DNA of 64,000 nucleotides from Curvibacter microcysteis (GCF_028649455.1 NZ_JAQSIO010000002.1:620001-684000); one strand, 5' to 3'. Shown: positions 52,406 through 61,163, counted from the stretch's first letter. Notes: a model not told the origin generated them from the sequence alone. Numbers and translations are program-made.

Positions 52406-53380
52406 TCAGTGGATGTCTTGGATCTTCTTGATGTTGTCAGCGCCAAATTCCTTGGCGTAGCCAGCGTAGGCGGGCTTGAGGGCTTCGCGGAAGGCGTTGC
52501 TGTCGACCTTGCGGGTCACGGTCATGCCGTCTTTTTCGAGCTGGGCGATGCCGTTGTTTTCGTCTTCGTTGACCTTCTTGCGTTGGGCCACAGAAGCCTT
52601 CTTGGCGGCTTCCTGGAAGACCTTCTTGTCGGCGTCGTTGAGCTTGTTCCAGACGCGCGGAGAGATCAGCAACAGGGCGGGCGAGTAAACGTGGCCGGTC
52701 AGCGACAGGTGCTTTTGCACTTGCGAGAACTTGGACGACAAGATCACCGGGATCGGGTTTTCCTGGCCGTCAACCGTGCCTTGTTGCAGGGCGCCGAACA
52801 GTTCCGGGAAAGCCATGGGCGTGGGCAGGATGCCGAAGGTCTTGTAGCCGTCCATGTGCACCTTGTTTTCCATGGTGCGCATCTTCAGGCCAGCGGCATC
52901 GGCGGGCTTCACGATGTCACGCTTGTTGTTGGTCATGTGGCGGAAACCGTTTTCCGTCCAGGACAGGGCGATCAGGCCCTTGGCGGGGAACTTGGTCAGC
53001 AGGTCCTGGCCGATGGGACCGTCCATGACCTTGCGGGCGTGGTCGTAGTCGCGGAACAGGAAGGGGATGTCCACGATCTTCACTTCGGGCACGAAGTTAC
53101 CGACCGGGCCCGTCGAGGTGTTCACCAGGTCTTGGGTCCCCAGTTGCACCGACTCGATCATTTCGCGCTCGCCACCCAGGGCCGAGCTGGGGAATTGTTG
53201 GCACTTGTAGCGACCTTGGGTGCCTTTTTCCACTTCGTCGCAGAAGGCGGTGGAGCCCACGCCGTAATGCGATTCCTTGGTGGTGGCGTAACCAATCTTC
53301 AGCGTGGTGGTTTGCGCGAACGCCGTGCCAGAAAGACCGGCGGCGAGCAAAACGGACAGGGCGGTACGGGAAAAGGTCAT
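52406..53380 (-). CDS. dctP: TRAP transporter substrate-binding protein (DctP)
   Basis: A 324-residue periplasmic receptor. Signal peptide MTFSRTALSVLLAAGLSGTA ends at FAQ. The mature protein shows the family pattern with MRTMENKVHMDGYKTFGILP and GALQQGTVDGQENPI, with the Arg that clamps the ligand carboxylate in KMRTM. The substrate is likely a small sugar acid, judged by the adjoining DenD-like gene. It shares a 26-bp upstream element with that gene. Confidence 0.94.
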   Translation of the reverse strand: MTFSRTALSVLLAAGLSGTAFAQTTTLKIGYATTKESHYGVGSTAFCDEVEKGTQGRYKCQQFPSSALGGEREMIESVQLGTQDLVNTSTGPVGNFVPEVKIVDIPFLFRDYDHARKVMDGPIGQDLLTKFPAKGLIALSWTENGFRHMTNNKRDIVKPADAAGLKMRTMENKVHMDGYKTFGILPTPMAFPELFGALQQGTVDGQENPIPVILSSKFSQVQKHLSLTGHVYSPALLLISPRVWNKLNDADKKVFQEAAKKASVAQRKKVNEDENNGIAQLEKDGMTVTRKVDSNAFREALKPAYAGYAKEFGADNIKKIQDIH

Positions 53381-53419
53381 TTTGTCTCCTGGAGGGGGTT
53401 TCGTTGTCAGTCCAAACTC

Positions 53420-53445
53420 AATTTGTCATACAACTTTTTGATTAT
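53420..53445 (-). promoter_or_regulatory. GntR-type operator element upstream of dctP
   Basis: The core TTGTCATACAA (53423-53433) is a TTGT-N3-ACAA dyad of the kind bound by GntR/FadR-type regulators. A 26-base block around it is identical to one at 54514-54539. It lies about 45 bases before the dctP start and just past the denD-like stop. Confidence 0.7.
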
Positions 53446-54455
53446 GGCTGGAGGGGCAAGCGCACGGCATCCGGGTTTTCTCTAGCATAGTCACGCACGA
53501 TGGCTTCAAAGCTGGTGTCGGGCAGCAAGCCCAGGCCCTTGGCGCGCGCAGCGTCGATGTCGGCCGGCCAGGTGCTGACGATGCGCACGATGGCGGGGTC
53601 GGGCGTCCAGTCCAGCAAATCCGTCGCTGCGCTGCCAGCCACTTTGCCCAGGGCGGCGGCCATCTCGCCTGCGGTGGTCTTGATGGCGGGCAGGTTGATG
53701 GCGGTGCGAGCACCCCACTCAGCCGGGCTGGCGTTGGCGGCGCGCACCAGGCCTTCGACGGTGCGGGCCGGGGAGGACAGGGCCACCGGGGTGTCGGGCG
53801 GCACCGGGCAGGGCGCTTTCACACCGGCCAGGGGCTCGCGGATCATGCCGCTCAAGAAGCTGGAGGCGGCGCCATTGGGGCGACCAGGGCGCACGCTGAC
53901 CGTCATCAGGCGCACGTTGCGCGCGGTGACAAAGCCCTTGCGGCCGTAGTCGGCCACCAGCTGCTCGCCAATGAACTTCTGGATGCCGTAGCTGCTTTGC
54001 GGCGTGGGCAAGGTGGTGTCGGTGATGACGGCGGGCAAGGGTTGCTCCGGCGAGTTGCCAAACACCGCCAGCGAGCTGGCGAACACAAACACCGGGCGCT
54101 CGCCACCTAGGCGGCAGGCTTCAAGCAGGCCGTGTGTCGCAGCCAAATTGCTGCGCATGCCCAGGTCGAAGTCGGCTTCGCATTCGCCGCTGACGGCGGC
54201 CGCCAGGTGGAACACCAGCTGGGTGCCGGCGGGCAGGGCCTGGCCTTTTTCCAGCTGGGTGTTGAGGTCACCCGTCAGGGCGTGGACGCGTGGGTCGGCC
54301 AGCAGGTCGGCGGGCGGCGCGGCGCGGTCCAGCAGGGTCAAGCGGGTGATGGCTTGGGCCGGGGCGCCAATCAGGGCCAAGTGGCCTTGGGCCAGCAGGG
54401 CGCGGGCCAGGCGGACGCCCAAAAAGCCGGCGCCGCCGGTGATCACGATGTTCAT
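53442..54455 (-). CDS. denD: D-erythronate dehydrogenase-like SDR (DenD)
   Basis: A 337-residue extended SDR dehydrogenase. The NAD loop ITGGAGFLGVRLARALL, VFASSLAVFG with the catalytic Ser and SSYGIQKFIGEQL Tyr-Lys motif are intact. Features like RPGRPNGAASSFLSGMIREP are shared with DenD, which oxidises D-erythronate to the 2-keto acid, the first step of tetronate catabolism. The kinase and isomerase of that pathway are not in the window. It is upstream of the TRAP importer with its own copy of the shared operator. Exact substrate is inferred. Confidence 0.82.
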   Translation of the reverse strand: MNIVITGGAGFLGVRLARALLAQGHLALIGAPAQAITRLTLLDRAAPPADLLADPRVHALTGDLNTQLEKGQALPAGTQLVFHLAAAVSGECEADFDLGMRSNLAATHGLLEACRLGGERPVFVFASSLAVFGNSPEQPLPAVITDTTLPTPQSSYGIQKFIGEQLVADYGRKGFVTARNVRLMTVSVRPGRPNGAASSFLSGMIREPLAGVKAPCPVPPDTPVALSSPARTVEGLVRAANASPAEWGARTAINLPAIKTTAGEMAAALGKVAGSAATDLLDWTPDPAIVRIVSTWPADIDAARAKGLGLLPDTSFEAIVRDYARENPDAVRLPLQP

Positions 54456-54513
54456 GGAGTCGGGTTCCCTTCGTCAACGGCATGACAAACCGGGCGGCAG
54501 GCCCGAGTGTGTA

Positions 54514-54539
54514 AATTTGTCATACAACTTTTTGATTAT
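54514..54539 (-). promoter_or_regulatory. GntR-type operator element upstream of the denD-like gene
   Basis: Second identical copy of the 26-base block, with core TTGTCATACAA at 54517-54527, about 60 bases before the denD-like start. The two copies point to one regulator controlling both promoters. The regulator gene is not in the window. Confidence 0.7.
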
Positions 54540-54623
54540 CGGAGCCCCCGAGCGCTGTCGGCATACGGGTTTACGCTTGGTTTTGAGGGCATTTGACGCG
54601 CCTGGGGCCCGTCCCCAAAGCAA

Positions 54624-54645
54624 CACGCGCCCCGAGGGGCGCGTG
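54624..54645 (-). terminator. GC-rich hairpin after the ETF-QO gene
   Basis: CACGCGCCCC and GGGGCGCGTG form a nearly loopless 9- to 10-bp stem, followed on the minus strand by TTGCTTTGGGG. It lies 67 bases beyond the ETF-QO stop. A likely but imperfect intrinsic terminator. Confidence 0.55.
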
Positions 54646-54711
54646 CTGGACCGCTTCACAGCGGCGTTGCGGCTGCCAGGCCAGCCTGTGGGGGGGCTGG
54701 CGCTGCGGCTT

Positions 54712-56403
54712 TTACATGCCCGAGTAGTTCGGGCCGCCGCCGCCTTCTGGCGTGACCCAGACGATGTTTTGCGTCGGGTCTTTGATGTCGCAGGTCTTGC
54801 AGTGCACGCAGTTCTGCGCATTGATCTGCAGACGATCGCTGTTGTCCGCGTTCTTCACGAACTCGTACACCCCCGCCGGGCAGTAGCGGGCTTCGGGGCC
54901 GGCGTACTTGGCCAGGTTCACCGCGACCGGCACCGAGGCGTCTTTCAGCGTCAGGTGAGCGGGTTGGTTTTCAGCGTGGTTGGTGTTGCTGATGAAGACG
55001 CTGGAGAGGCGGTCAAAGGTCAGCTTGCCATCGGGCTTGGGGTAGTGGATGGGCTTGCACTCGGCCGCCGGCTTCAGGTAGGCGTGGTCAGGCTTGTCGC
55101 GGCGCAGGGTCCAGGGGATGTGACCGCGCAGCACGAACTGCTCGAAGCCGTTCATCAGCGTGGCGGTGGTCAGGCCGTACTTGAACCAGTTCTTGAAGTT
55201 GCGGTCCTTGTTCAGCTCGGTGTGCAGCCAACTCTTGTCGAAGGCCTCGGGGTAGGCGCTCAGCTCGTCGTGCTGGCGGCCCGCCACCACGGCATCGTAG
55301 GCGGCTTCAGCGGCCAGCATGCCGGTCTTGATGGCGGCATGGCTGCCCTTGATGCGGCCCACATTCAGGTAACCGGCGTTGCAACCGACCAGGGCGCCGC
55401 CCGGGAACACGGTTTTGGGCAGGGCGTTGATGCCGCTGGCATTGATGGCGCGCGCACCATACGAGAGGCGCTTGGCGGTGACTTCACCCTTCTCGTTCTC
55501 GAAGTAGTAGCGGACGTTGGGGTGGGTCTTCCAGCGTTGGAATTCTTCAAACGGGCTCAGGTAGGGGTTGCTGTAGCCCAGGCCGGTGACAAAGCCCAGG
55601 GCGACCTTGTTGCCGTCCAGGTGGTACAGGAAAGCGCCGCCGTAGGTGTCGGATTCCATGGGCCAGCCGGCGGTGTGCATCACAAAGCCGGGCTTGTGGC
55701 GGGCGGGGTCGATTTCCCAGAGTTCCTTGATGCCGATGCCAAAGCTTTGCGGGTCACGGCCTTCGTCGAGTTTGTACTTGGCGATCAGCTGCTTGCCCAG
55801 GTGGCCGCGCGCGCCTTCGGCGAACACGGTGTACTTGGCGTGCAGTTCCATGCCCAGCTGGAAGTCGTCGGTGGGCTCGCCTTCCTTGTTGATGCCCATG
55901 TTGCCGGTGGCCACGCCCTTGACCGAACCGTCGTCGTTGTAGAGCACTTCGGCCGCCGAGAAGCCGGGGAAGATTTCCACGCCCAGGGCTTCGGCCTGTT
56001 CACCCATCCACTTGGTCACCGCACCGAGGCTGATGATGTAGTTGCCGTGGTTGTGCGCGAACGGGGGCAGGAACATGTTGGGCACGCGAAAGCCCGATTT
56101 TTCGCTCAGGAAGACATAGGCGTCGTCGGTGACCGGCTGCTTGAGCGGGGCGCCGTCGGCCTTCCAGTTGGGCAGCAGTTCGGTCAGGGCCTTGGGGTCC
56201 ATGATGGCGCCCGACAGGATGTGCGCGCCGGGCTCAGAGCCCTTTTCCAGCACCACGACCGACACATCGGTGCCTTTTTCTGCGGCCAGCTGCTTCAGGC
56301 GGATGGCGGTGGCCAAGCCGCCCGGGCCGCCCCCGACGACGACGACGTCGTATTCCATGGCCTCTCGGGGGCCGTATTGGGACAGGATTTCTTCGTGGGT
56401 CAT
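54712..56403 (-). CDS. Electron transfer flavoprotein-ubiquinone oxidoreductase
   Basis: This 563-residue membrane-associated enzyme moves electrons from ETF to ubiquinone during fatty acid and amino acid oxidation. The FAD loop VVVGGGPGGLATAIRLKQLA lies near the start and a 4Fe-4S cluster motif CVHCKTCDIKDPTQNIVWVT near the end. The length is as usual (about 550). It is divergent from an SDR gene, with a TetR-like palindrome between them, consistent with control by fatty-acid or acyl-CoA status. Confidence 0.96.
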   Translation of the reverse strand: MTHEEILSQYGPREAMEYDVVVVGGGPGGLATAIRLKQLAAEKGTDVSVVVLEKGSEPGAHILSGAIMDPKALTELLPNWKADGAPLKQPVTDDAYVFLSEKSGFRVPNMFLPPFAHNHGNYIISLGAVTKWMGEQAEALGVEIFPGFSAAEVLYNDDGSVKGVATGNMGINKEGEPTDDFQLGMELHAKYTVFAEGARGHLGKQLIAKYKLDEGRDPQSFGIGIKELWEIDPARHKPGFVMHTAGWPMESDTYGGAFLYHLDGNKVALGFVTGLGYSNPYLSPFEEFQRWKTHPNVRYYFENEKGEVTAKRLSYGARAINASGINALPKTVFPGGALVGCNAGYLNVGRIKGSHAAIKTGMLAAEAAYDAVVAGRQHDELSAYPEAFDKSWLHTELNKDRNFKNWFKYGLTTATLMNGFEQFVLRGHIPWTLRRDKPDHAYLKPAAECKPIHYPKPDGKLTFDRLSSVFISNTNHAENQPAHLTLKDASVPVAVNLAKYAGPEARYCPAGVYEFVKNADNSDRLQINAQNCVHCKTCDIKDPTQNIVWVTPEGGGGPNYSGM

Positions 56404-56489
56404 GGGGCGTCTCGCTCAATAATGAATGGGAAATGGGCACTCGGTGACAACCGGCTGCGCGGGATTTTATTCGTTGCGCTGCAATATTA

Positions 56490-56501
56490 GAACGGTCGTT
56501 C
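56490..56501. promoter_or_regulatory. TetR-like palindrome GAACGGTCGTTC
   Basis: A perfect 5-bp dyad GAACG-GT-CGTTC within GAACGGTCGTTCG, located between the divergent ETF-QO and SDR genes, 87 bases from the former and 31 from the latter. Such motifs are typical targets of TetR-family acyl-CoA regulators. A TetR gene lies 2.3 kb away. Confidence 0.55.
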
Positions 56502-56531
56502 GTTTTTTTATCCAAGTCTGGAGATACTCTA

Positions 56532-57314
56532 ATGGCTTTTAGCATCGACTTATCGGGACGTGTGGCCTTTGTGACAGGCGCCTCCAGCGGTTTGGGCGCC
56601 CAGTTCGCGCGCACCTTGGCGCGGGCCGGGGCGGCGGTGGTGCTGGCCAGCCGCCGCGTGGAAAAGCTCAAAGAGCTGCGCGCCCACATCGAGGGCGAAG
56701 GGGGCAGTGCCCATGTGCAGGCCCTGGATGTGACCGACTTGAACAGCATCCGCGCCGCCGTGGCGCACGCCGAGACGGAAGTGGGCTCGATCGACATCCT
56801 GGTCAACAACTCGGGCGTCAGCACCACCCAGCGCATCCAGGATGTGACCGAAGACGACTTCGATTTCATCTTCGACACCAATGTGCGCGGCTCCTTTTTT
56901 GTCGCCCAGGAGGTGGGCAAGCGCATGCTGGCGCGCGCCCGGGGCGCGGCGCCGGGCACCTACACCGGCGGGCGCATCATCAACATCGCCTCGATGGCGG
57001 GCCTGAAGGTGCTGCCGCAAATCGGCGCCTACTGCATGAGCAAGGCCGCCGTGGTGCAGATGACCAAGGCCATGGCGCTGGAGTGGGGCCGCTTTGGCAT
57101 CAATGTGAATGCCATCTGCCCTGGCTACATCGACACCGAAATCAACCACCACCACTGGCAAACCGAGCAGGGCCAAAAGCTGGTCAACATGCTGCCGCGC
57201 AAGCGCGTGGGCCAGCCCGAGGACCTGGACGCCTTGCTGGTCATGCTGGCCAGCGACCAGAGCCACTTTGTCAACGGCGCCATCATCGCGGCCGACGACG
57301 GCTTTGCGCTCTGA
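56532..57314 (+). CDS. SDR family NAD(P)-dependent oxidoreductase
   Basis: A 260-residue classical SDR. TGASSGLGAQFARTLA is the cofactor loop, NNSG the stabilising motif, INIASMAG the catalytic Ser, YCMSKAAV the Tyr-Lys pair. The FabG/3-hydroxyacyl-CoA dehydrogenase-like sequence and its proximity to a thioesterase and ETF-QO suggest acyl chain metabolism. The exact substrate is unknown. The thioesterase gene follows 12 bases later. Confidence 0.88.
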   Translation: MAFSIDLSGRVAFVTGASSGLGAQFARTLARAGAAVVLASRRVEKLKELRAHIEGEGGSAHVQALDVTDLNSIRAAVAHAETEVGSIDILVNNSGVSTTQRIQDVTEDDFDFIFDTNVRGSFFVAQEVGKRMLARARGAAPGTYTGGRIINIASMAGLKVLPQIGAYCMSKAAVVQMTKAMALEWGRFGINVNAICPGYIDTEINHHHWQTEQGQKLVNMLPRKRVGQPEDLDALLVMLASDQSHFVNGAIIAADDGFAL

Positions 57315-57326
57315 ACGGGAGCCTGC

Positions 57327-57749
57327 ATGCGCATCGAGATTCCCGAGCAAAAGCGCCAGGTGTTTGAGATGGTGATCCCCATCCGCTGGGGCGACATGGA
57401 CGCCATGGGCCATGTCAACAACGCCAACTACTTTCGCTACCTGGAGACCCTGCGCATCGAGTGGATGTGCTCGATCGGCTGTGCGCCCGCGCCGCAGGGC
57501 GAGGGGCCTGTGATCGTCAACGCGTTTTGCAACTTCTACCGGCAGCTGGAATATCCAGGCGATGTGCTGGCCAAGCTGTTTGTCAGCGACCCAGCCCGCA
57601 CCACCTTCGAGAGCTGGGCCACGCTCGAGCGCAGCGACCAGCCGGGCGTCATCTGTGCGGCGGGCGGTGCCACGGTGATTTGGGTGGACTTCCCCAAGCA
57701 AAAGGCCGCCCCGCTGCCCGACTGGATGCGGGCCCACCTGGCGGGCTGA
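57327..57749 (+). CDS. Acyl-CoA thioesterase (4HBT hotdog family)
   Basis: A 140-residue hotdog-fold protein with the 4HBT/YbgC-type motif RWGDMDAMGHVNNANYFRYL (catalytic Asp in the first part). It hydrolyses acyl-CoA esters. It is coupled to the SDR gene; the pair probably handles the same acyl substrate. Confidence 0.87.
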   Translation: MRIEIPEQKRQVFEMVIPIRWGDMDAMGHVNNANYFRYLETLRIEWMCSIGCAPAPQGEGPVIVNAFCNFYRQLEYPGDVLAKLFVSDPARTTFESWATLERSDQPGVICAAGGATVIWVDFPKQKAAPLPDWMRAHLAG

Positions 57750-57794
57750 GGCGTCGGCCGCTGGCGGCGGGCCAAGCCGCCGGGGGCACTGCGT

Positions 57795-58676
57795 TCAGCG
57801 CGCGGCGCCCACCACCCGGTATTGGCTGGCGTGTTCGTTCAGCCAGCGCTCGGCCAAGGCCCGGGCCGAGGCCTGATCGGCTGGGTGCAGGGGCTGGTCC
57901 GGGTGGAAATCGCGCCGGTAGTAGCGCAGCAGCGGCCCGACGCTGCGCCACACCAGGCCCTGGCGTCCAAAGCCAAAGCACAGTGCGCTCCACCAACTGC
58001 TGGGGCGGGCCAGGCTGCCGTCGTGCCAGAGGTTGAGCACGGTCTGCGCCAGCGCTTCCCAGATGAAGGTGATCAGCACATAGGTGAACCAGCGCACGCG
58101 CCAGGCGTGGTTGCCGCCCAGGGCCTGGTACAGCGCAAAGGCCACGGCGCTGTGCTCGGTTTCTTCTGCGGCGTGCCAGCGCCAGACGGTTTGCAGGCGA
58201 TCGTCAGCGCCGTCCAGCACATCGGCGTGGCGCAGCGTGATGTCGGCCAGCACGGCGGTGAAGTGCTCGTAAGCGCAGGTCACCGCCAAGTGGTGCATGG
58301 GGTTGAAGTGGCGCGTGCGGTCAATGCGTTTTTGGGCCCAGTGCTGCCAACGGTTGACCAGGCCTTGTTGGGCCAGTTGTTCGTTGTACAGGCCGTGCAC
58401 GCGGCGGTGCGTTGCTTCCTGACCGATGAAGCCCTGGATCTGGCGCCGCAGGGCCTCATGCTCGGGGGCCTCGGGGAGCTTTTTGAGCGCCTCGCGCACC
58501 GAGTCGATGAAGAACTGCTCACCCACCGGGAAGCTCATCGACAGGGCGTTGAAGAACATGCTGCGAAACGCATCGCCGCCATGCCAGCGGGTGGGGAACC
58601 CCTCACCGAGGTCTACTTCGAGCTTGCGCACGCGAAGTTCAGGCGGGGCGGAGGCGGGGCTGGAAGTGGGCAACAT
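57795..58676 (-). CDS. Predicted metal-dependent hydrolase (PF10118-type)
   Basis: A 293-residue protein with conserved acidic and His residues spread over helices: FPVGEQFFIDSVREAL, IGQEATHRRVHGLYN, CAYEHFTAVLADI and WHAAEETEHSAVAFALYQAL. This E/H pattern marks a ferritin-like di-metal site in a family annotated as metal-dependent hydrolase, function unproven. It often adjoins TetR regulators and SDRs in betaproteobacteria. It is divergent from the TetR gene here. Confidence 0.8.
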   Translation of the reverse strand: MLPTSSPASAPPELRVRKLEVDLGEGFPTRWHGGDAFRSMFFNALSMSFPVGEQFFIDSVREALKKLPEAPEHEALRRQIQGFIGQEATHRRVHGLYNEQLAQQGLVNRWQHWAQKRIDRTRHFNPMHHLAVTCAYEHFTAVLADITLRHADVLDGADDRLQTVWRWHAAEETEHSAVAFALYQALGGNHAWRVRWFTYVLITFIWEALAQTVLNLWHDGSLARPSSWWSALCFGFGRQGLVWRSVGPLLRYYRRDFHPDQPLHPADQASARALAERWLNEHASQYRVVGAAR

Positions 58677-58796
58677 GGCTTGTTGGGTTCAGGGCGTGTT
58701 CAGAAACTGACAGAAAATAGCGCGTTTGTGAGCATTATTCAGGTTCCAGTCTGCGCTGGCTACTCGCATAAAGCTCAGGTTTTGGAGTCCCCCCGC

Positions 58797-59465
58797 ATGC
58801 CCGCCCCCCGCCGAACTGCAGCCCCGCCCACACGGCGTCGCCAGCCCACGCAAGAGCGTGCCCAGCGCACCATCGAGGCCATTTTTGAGGCCACGGCTCA
58901 GATTGTGGAAGCCGATGGGGACGCCGCGCTGACCACCAACAAGGTGGCCCAGCGGGCCGGCTTTTCGATTGGCACGCTGTACCAGTACTTCCCGTCCAAG
59001 GAGGCCATCCTGCTGGCCATGATCCAGCGTGAGCGGCGGCGGGTGATGGACCGCCTGCAAGCCATGATGCAGGCCTCGGTGGCCCAGCGCCGACCGGTGC
59101 AAGAGGTGCTGGCCGAGCTGGTTCATTTGCTGGTCGAGTCCTTCGGCAGCGGGCCGCGCTCGCGCCGCGCCATGATCCGCCTGGCCTGGCGTCTGGACCA
59201 CCACGAGGACATCACCCAGGCCTTGCGCGAGGCTTCAGAGCGCAACACCCTGGCCTTGATCGCCCTGCAAGACCCCAGCCTGCGCGCGCCCGACCCGGCG
59301 CTGATGTTTGTCGCCACGCGGGCGGTGATGGGGGTGATCCGCAGCGCCTCGCTGGAGGACTCGCCCCTGCTGGGCACGCCGGCCTTCGAGGCTGAGCTGG
59401 TGCGCATGGTCTGGGGCCTGCTGCGCCTGGACCCGGCACCAGCGCCCGGCCGCGCTGCGGGCTGA
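58797..59465 (+). CDS. TetR/AcrR family transcriptional regulator
   Basis: A 222-residue regulator. After a basic Pro-rich start, the helix-turn-helix spans about residues 18-70, with TNKVAQRAGFSIGTLYQYFP as the recognition part. The C-terminal helices bind an unknown ligand. It is divergent from the metal-dependent hydrolase gene and could also act on the GAACGGTCGTTC palindrome upstream of the SDR gene. The ATG at 58797 starts within a longer open frame. Confidence 0.88.
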   Translation: MPAPRRTAAPPTRRRQPTQERAQRTIEAIFEATAQIVEADGDAALTTNKVAQRAGFSIGTLYQYFPSKEAILLAMIQRERRRVMDRLQAMMQASVAQRRPVQEVLAELVHLLVESFGSGPRSRRAMIRLAWRLDHHEDITQALREASERNTLALIALQDPSLRAPDPALMFVATRAVMGVIRSASLEDSPLLGTPAFEAELVRMVWGLLRLDPAPAPGRAAG

Positions 59466-59493
59466 GTGCCGGCGACAGGGGCCCCGCCGGGGT

Positions 59494-60075
59494 TCAGGCC
59501 TTGGCTTTGGGCACCCGGCCCATCAGGTAAAACTCGGGGTTGGGCTGCATGCCCGAGAAGCTGGCCAGGCGGTTGGACAGGCCAAAAAAAGCGGTGATCG
59601 CGGCGATGTCCCAAATGTCTTCGTCCGAGAAGCCATGGGCGTACAGCGGTGGGTAGTCGGCTTCGTCGATCTCGTGCGAGCGCTCGCAGACCTTCATCGC
59701 AAAGTCGAGCATGGCGCGCTGGCGCGGGCTGATGTCGGCTTTGCGGTAGTTGATGGCCACCTGGTCGGCCACCAGCGGTTTCTTCTCGTAGATGCGCAGC
59801 AGCGCGCCGTGCGCCACCACGCAGTACAGGCACTGGTTGGCCGCGCTGGTGGCGGTGACGATCATCTCGCGGTCGCCTTTGCTCAGCGAGCCGTCTTCCT
59901 TGAGCATCAAGGCGTCGTGGTAAGCAAAAAAGGCGCGCCACTCGGCCGGGCGGCGTGCCAGGCTCAGAAACACCTGAGGCACAAAGCCGGCTTTTTCTTG
60001 CACGGCGAGGATCTTCTCGCGGATGTCGGCGGGCACATCGTCCAGGTGGGGGCTGGGAAAGCGGTTGGGGTTCAC
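59494..60075 (-). CDS. Peroxidase-related AhpD-like (carboxymuconolactone decarboxylase family) protein
   Basis: A 193-residue all-helical protein with the AhpD redox motif CLYCVVAHGALLR (Cys-x-x-Cys plus His). The conserved PHLDDVPADIREKI and DIAAITAFFGLSNRLA identify the uncharacterised peroxidase-related subgroup. It probably deals with peroxides or acts as a disulphide reductase. It stands alone, convergent with the TetR gene. Confidence 0.87.
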   Translation of the reverse strand: MNPNRFPSPHLDDVPADIREKILAVQEKAGFVPQVFLSLARRPAEWRAFFAYHDALMLKEDGSLSKGDREMIVTATSAANQCLYCVVAHGALLRIYEKKPLVADQVAINYRKADISPRQRAMLDFAMKVCERSHEIDEADYPPLYAHGFSDEDIWDIAAITAFFGLSNRLASFSGMQPNPEFYLMGRVPKAKA

Positions 60076-60257
60076 GGGCCAAGTCTCCGATCGGTTGTTC
60101 GTGACTTCATCATAGGACCGCCCGGGTCGCTGACTGGCGAGGCGTTTGCGTGGTCTAAATTGAAAAAAACTAATGCCAGCGTTGCCTCAATCAACTGGAT
60201 TGATGGGTACTTAATTTCTACCATCAAACCCAGTCAAGACATTTCCAGGAGAGAGCC

Positions 60258-60461
60258 ATGAGCGCTTTGTGCACCCCCTTTGTTCCCAGTCTGAAAGAGG
60301 TTCTGTTCAGCCCGAGCCCGGCGGAGTCCCGCCCTTGGGCCCGCATGGGCCGAGCCAGCCAGAAGCCGCGCTGGGTGAAGCTGGGCTTGGGGCTGGCCCT
60401 GAATGCCCTGGGCCTGGTGTTGATTTGGCAAGGCTTGGTGCCGACCGGGGTGGGCGCATGA
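60258..60461 (+). CDS. Small hypothetical membrane protein
   Basis: A 67-residue product with one C-terminal transmembrane segment (about residues 40-60). A strong AGGAGAGAG ribosome site stands just before the ATG, which makes translation likely. Its stop overlaps the next small ORF (ATGA). No family recognised. Confidence 0.55.
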   Translation: MSALCTPFVPSLKEVLFSPSPAESRPWARMGRASQKPRWVKLGLGLALNALGLVLIWQGLVPTGVGA

Positions 60462-60556
60462 GCGCGGCACAACGCGCAGCGCCCTGGTGGCGCGAGGTGT
60501 TCCAGCCCGCGATGCTGAACTGGGCCGAGGCGCTGGCGCGCGGCACGGCGGGCTGA
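60458..60556 (+). CDS. Very small hypothetical ORF coupled to the preceding gene
   Basis: A 32-residue frame (APWWREVFQPAMLNWAEALA in the middle) that begins in a four-base overlap with the previous stop. The Trp-rich amphipathic composition resembles a peptide rather than random sequence, but the length makes it tentative. Confidence 0.35.
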   Translation: MSAAQRAAPWWREVFQPAMLNWAEALARGTAG

Positions 60557-60581
60557 AGAGACCCGAGGGGACGGGCTGGGC

Positions 60582-61088
60582 TCAGCGCGGACCCAGAAAG
60601 TCCAGCTTGCCCAGGGGCACGCCTTGTTGACGCAGCAGGCCGTAGGCCGTGGTCACATGGAAGAAGAAGTTGGGCATGGCAAAGCTTTGCAGGTAGTTTT
60701 GGCCGGTGAAGCTCACTTCGCCGCTGCGCAGCTTGAGCGTGACGGTGCGCTCTTCAGAGCCATCGATCTGCTCAGGGCTGAAATCCTTCAAATACGCCAG
60801 GGTCTTGGCGATGCGGGCTTGCAGCTCGGGCAGGGTGGTTTCGCTGTCGGCGTACACCGGGGCTTCCACACCGGCCAGGCGGGCGGCACAGCCCTTGGCG
60901 GTGTCGGTGGCGATGAAGATCTGGTTGGTGAAGGGCAGCATGTCCGGCGCCAGGCGGGCGCTGGTCAGTTGGGCCGGGTCCAGACCGGTGGCCTCCGCGT
61001 GGGCCATGGCTTTGTCCAGGATCACGGACAGGGCTTGCAGTTGGCGCAGAAAGGTCGGCACGCTGGCTTGGTACATCGAAAGGCTCAT
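60582..61088 (-). CDS. DUF1993 family protein
   Basis: A 168-residue protein matching DUF1993 over its full length (LSMYQASVPTFLRQLQALSV at the start, AMPNFFFHVTTAYGLLRQQG near the end). The fold is related to DinB-like helical bundles with a possible metal site (His in FFHVTTAY). Function unknown. Frequently a single stand-alone gene. Confidence 0.88.
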   Translation of the reverse strand: MSLSMYQASVPTFLRQLQALSVILDKAMAHAEATGLDPAQLTSARLAPDMLPFTNQIFIATDTAKGCAARLAGVEAPVYADSETTLPELQARIAKTLAYLKDFSPEQIDGSEERTVTLKLRSGEVSFTGQNYLQSFAMPNFFFHVTTAYGLLRQQGVPLGKLDFLGPR

Positions 61089-61163
61089 GGGGGTCTCTTT
61101 TCTGAAGAACGGGGGGAGCGGCGATGATCGCTCAAAGCGCGTTTTCGTGCTGCGCGCCCTGGG

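Noticed and set aside
54004-56490. An 828-residue open frame on the plus strand opposite ETF-QO and denD
   Set aside because: It is the antisense of well-supported genes; high GC content keeps that frame open, and its translation has no domain pattern.
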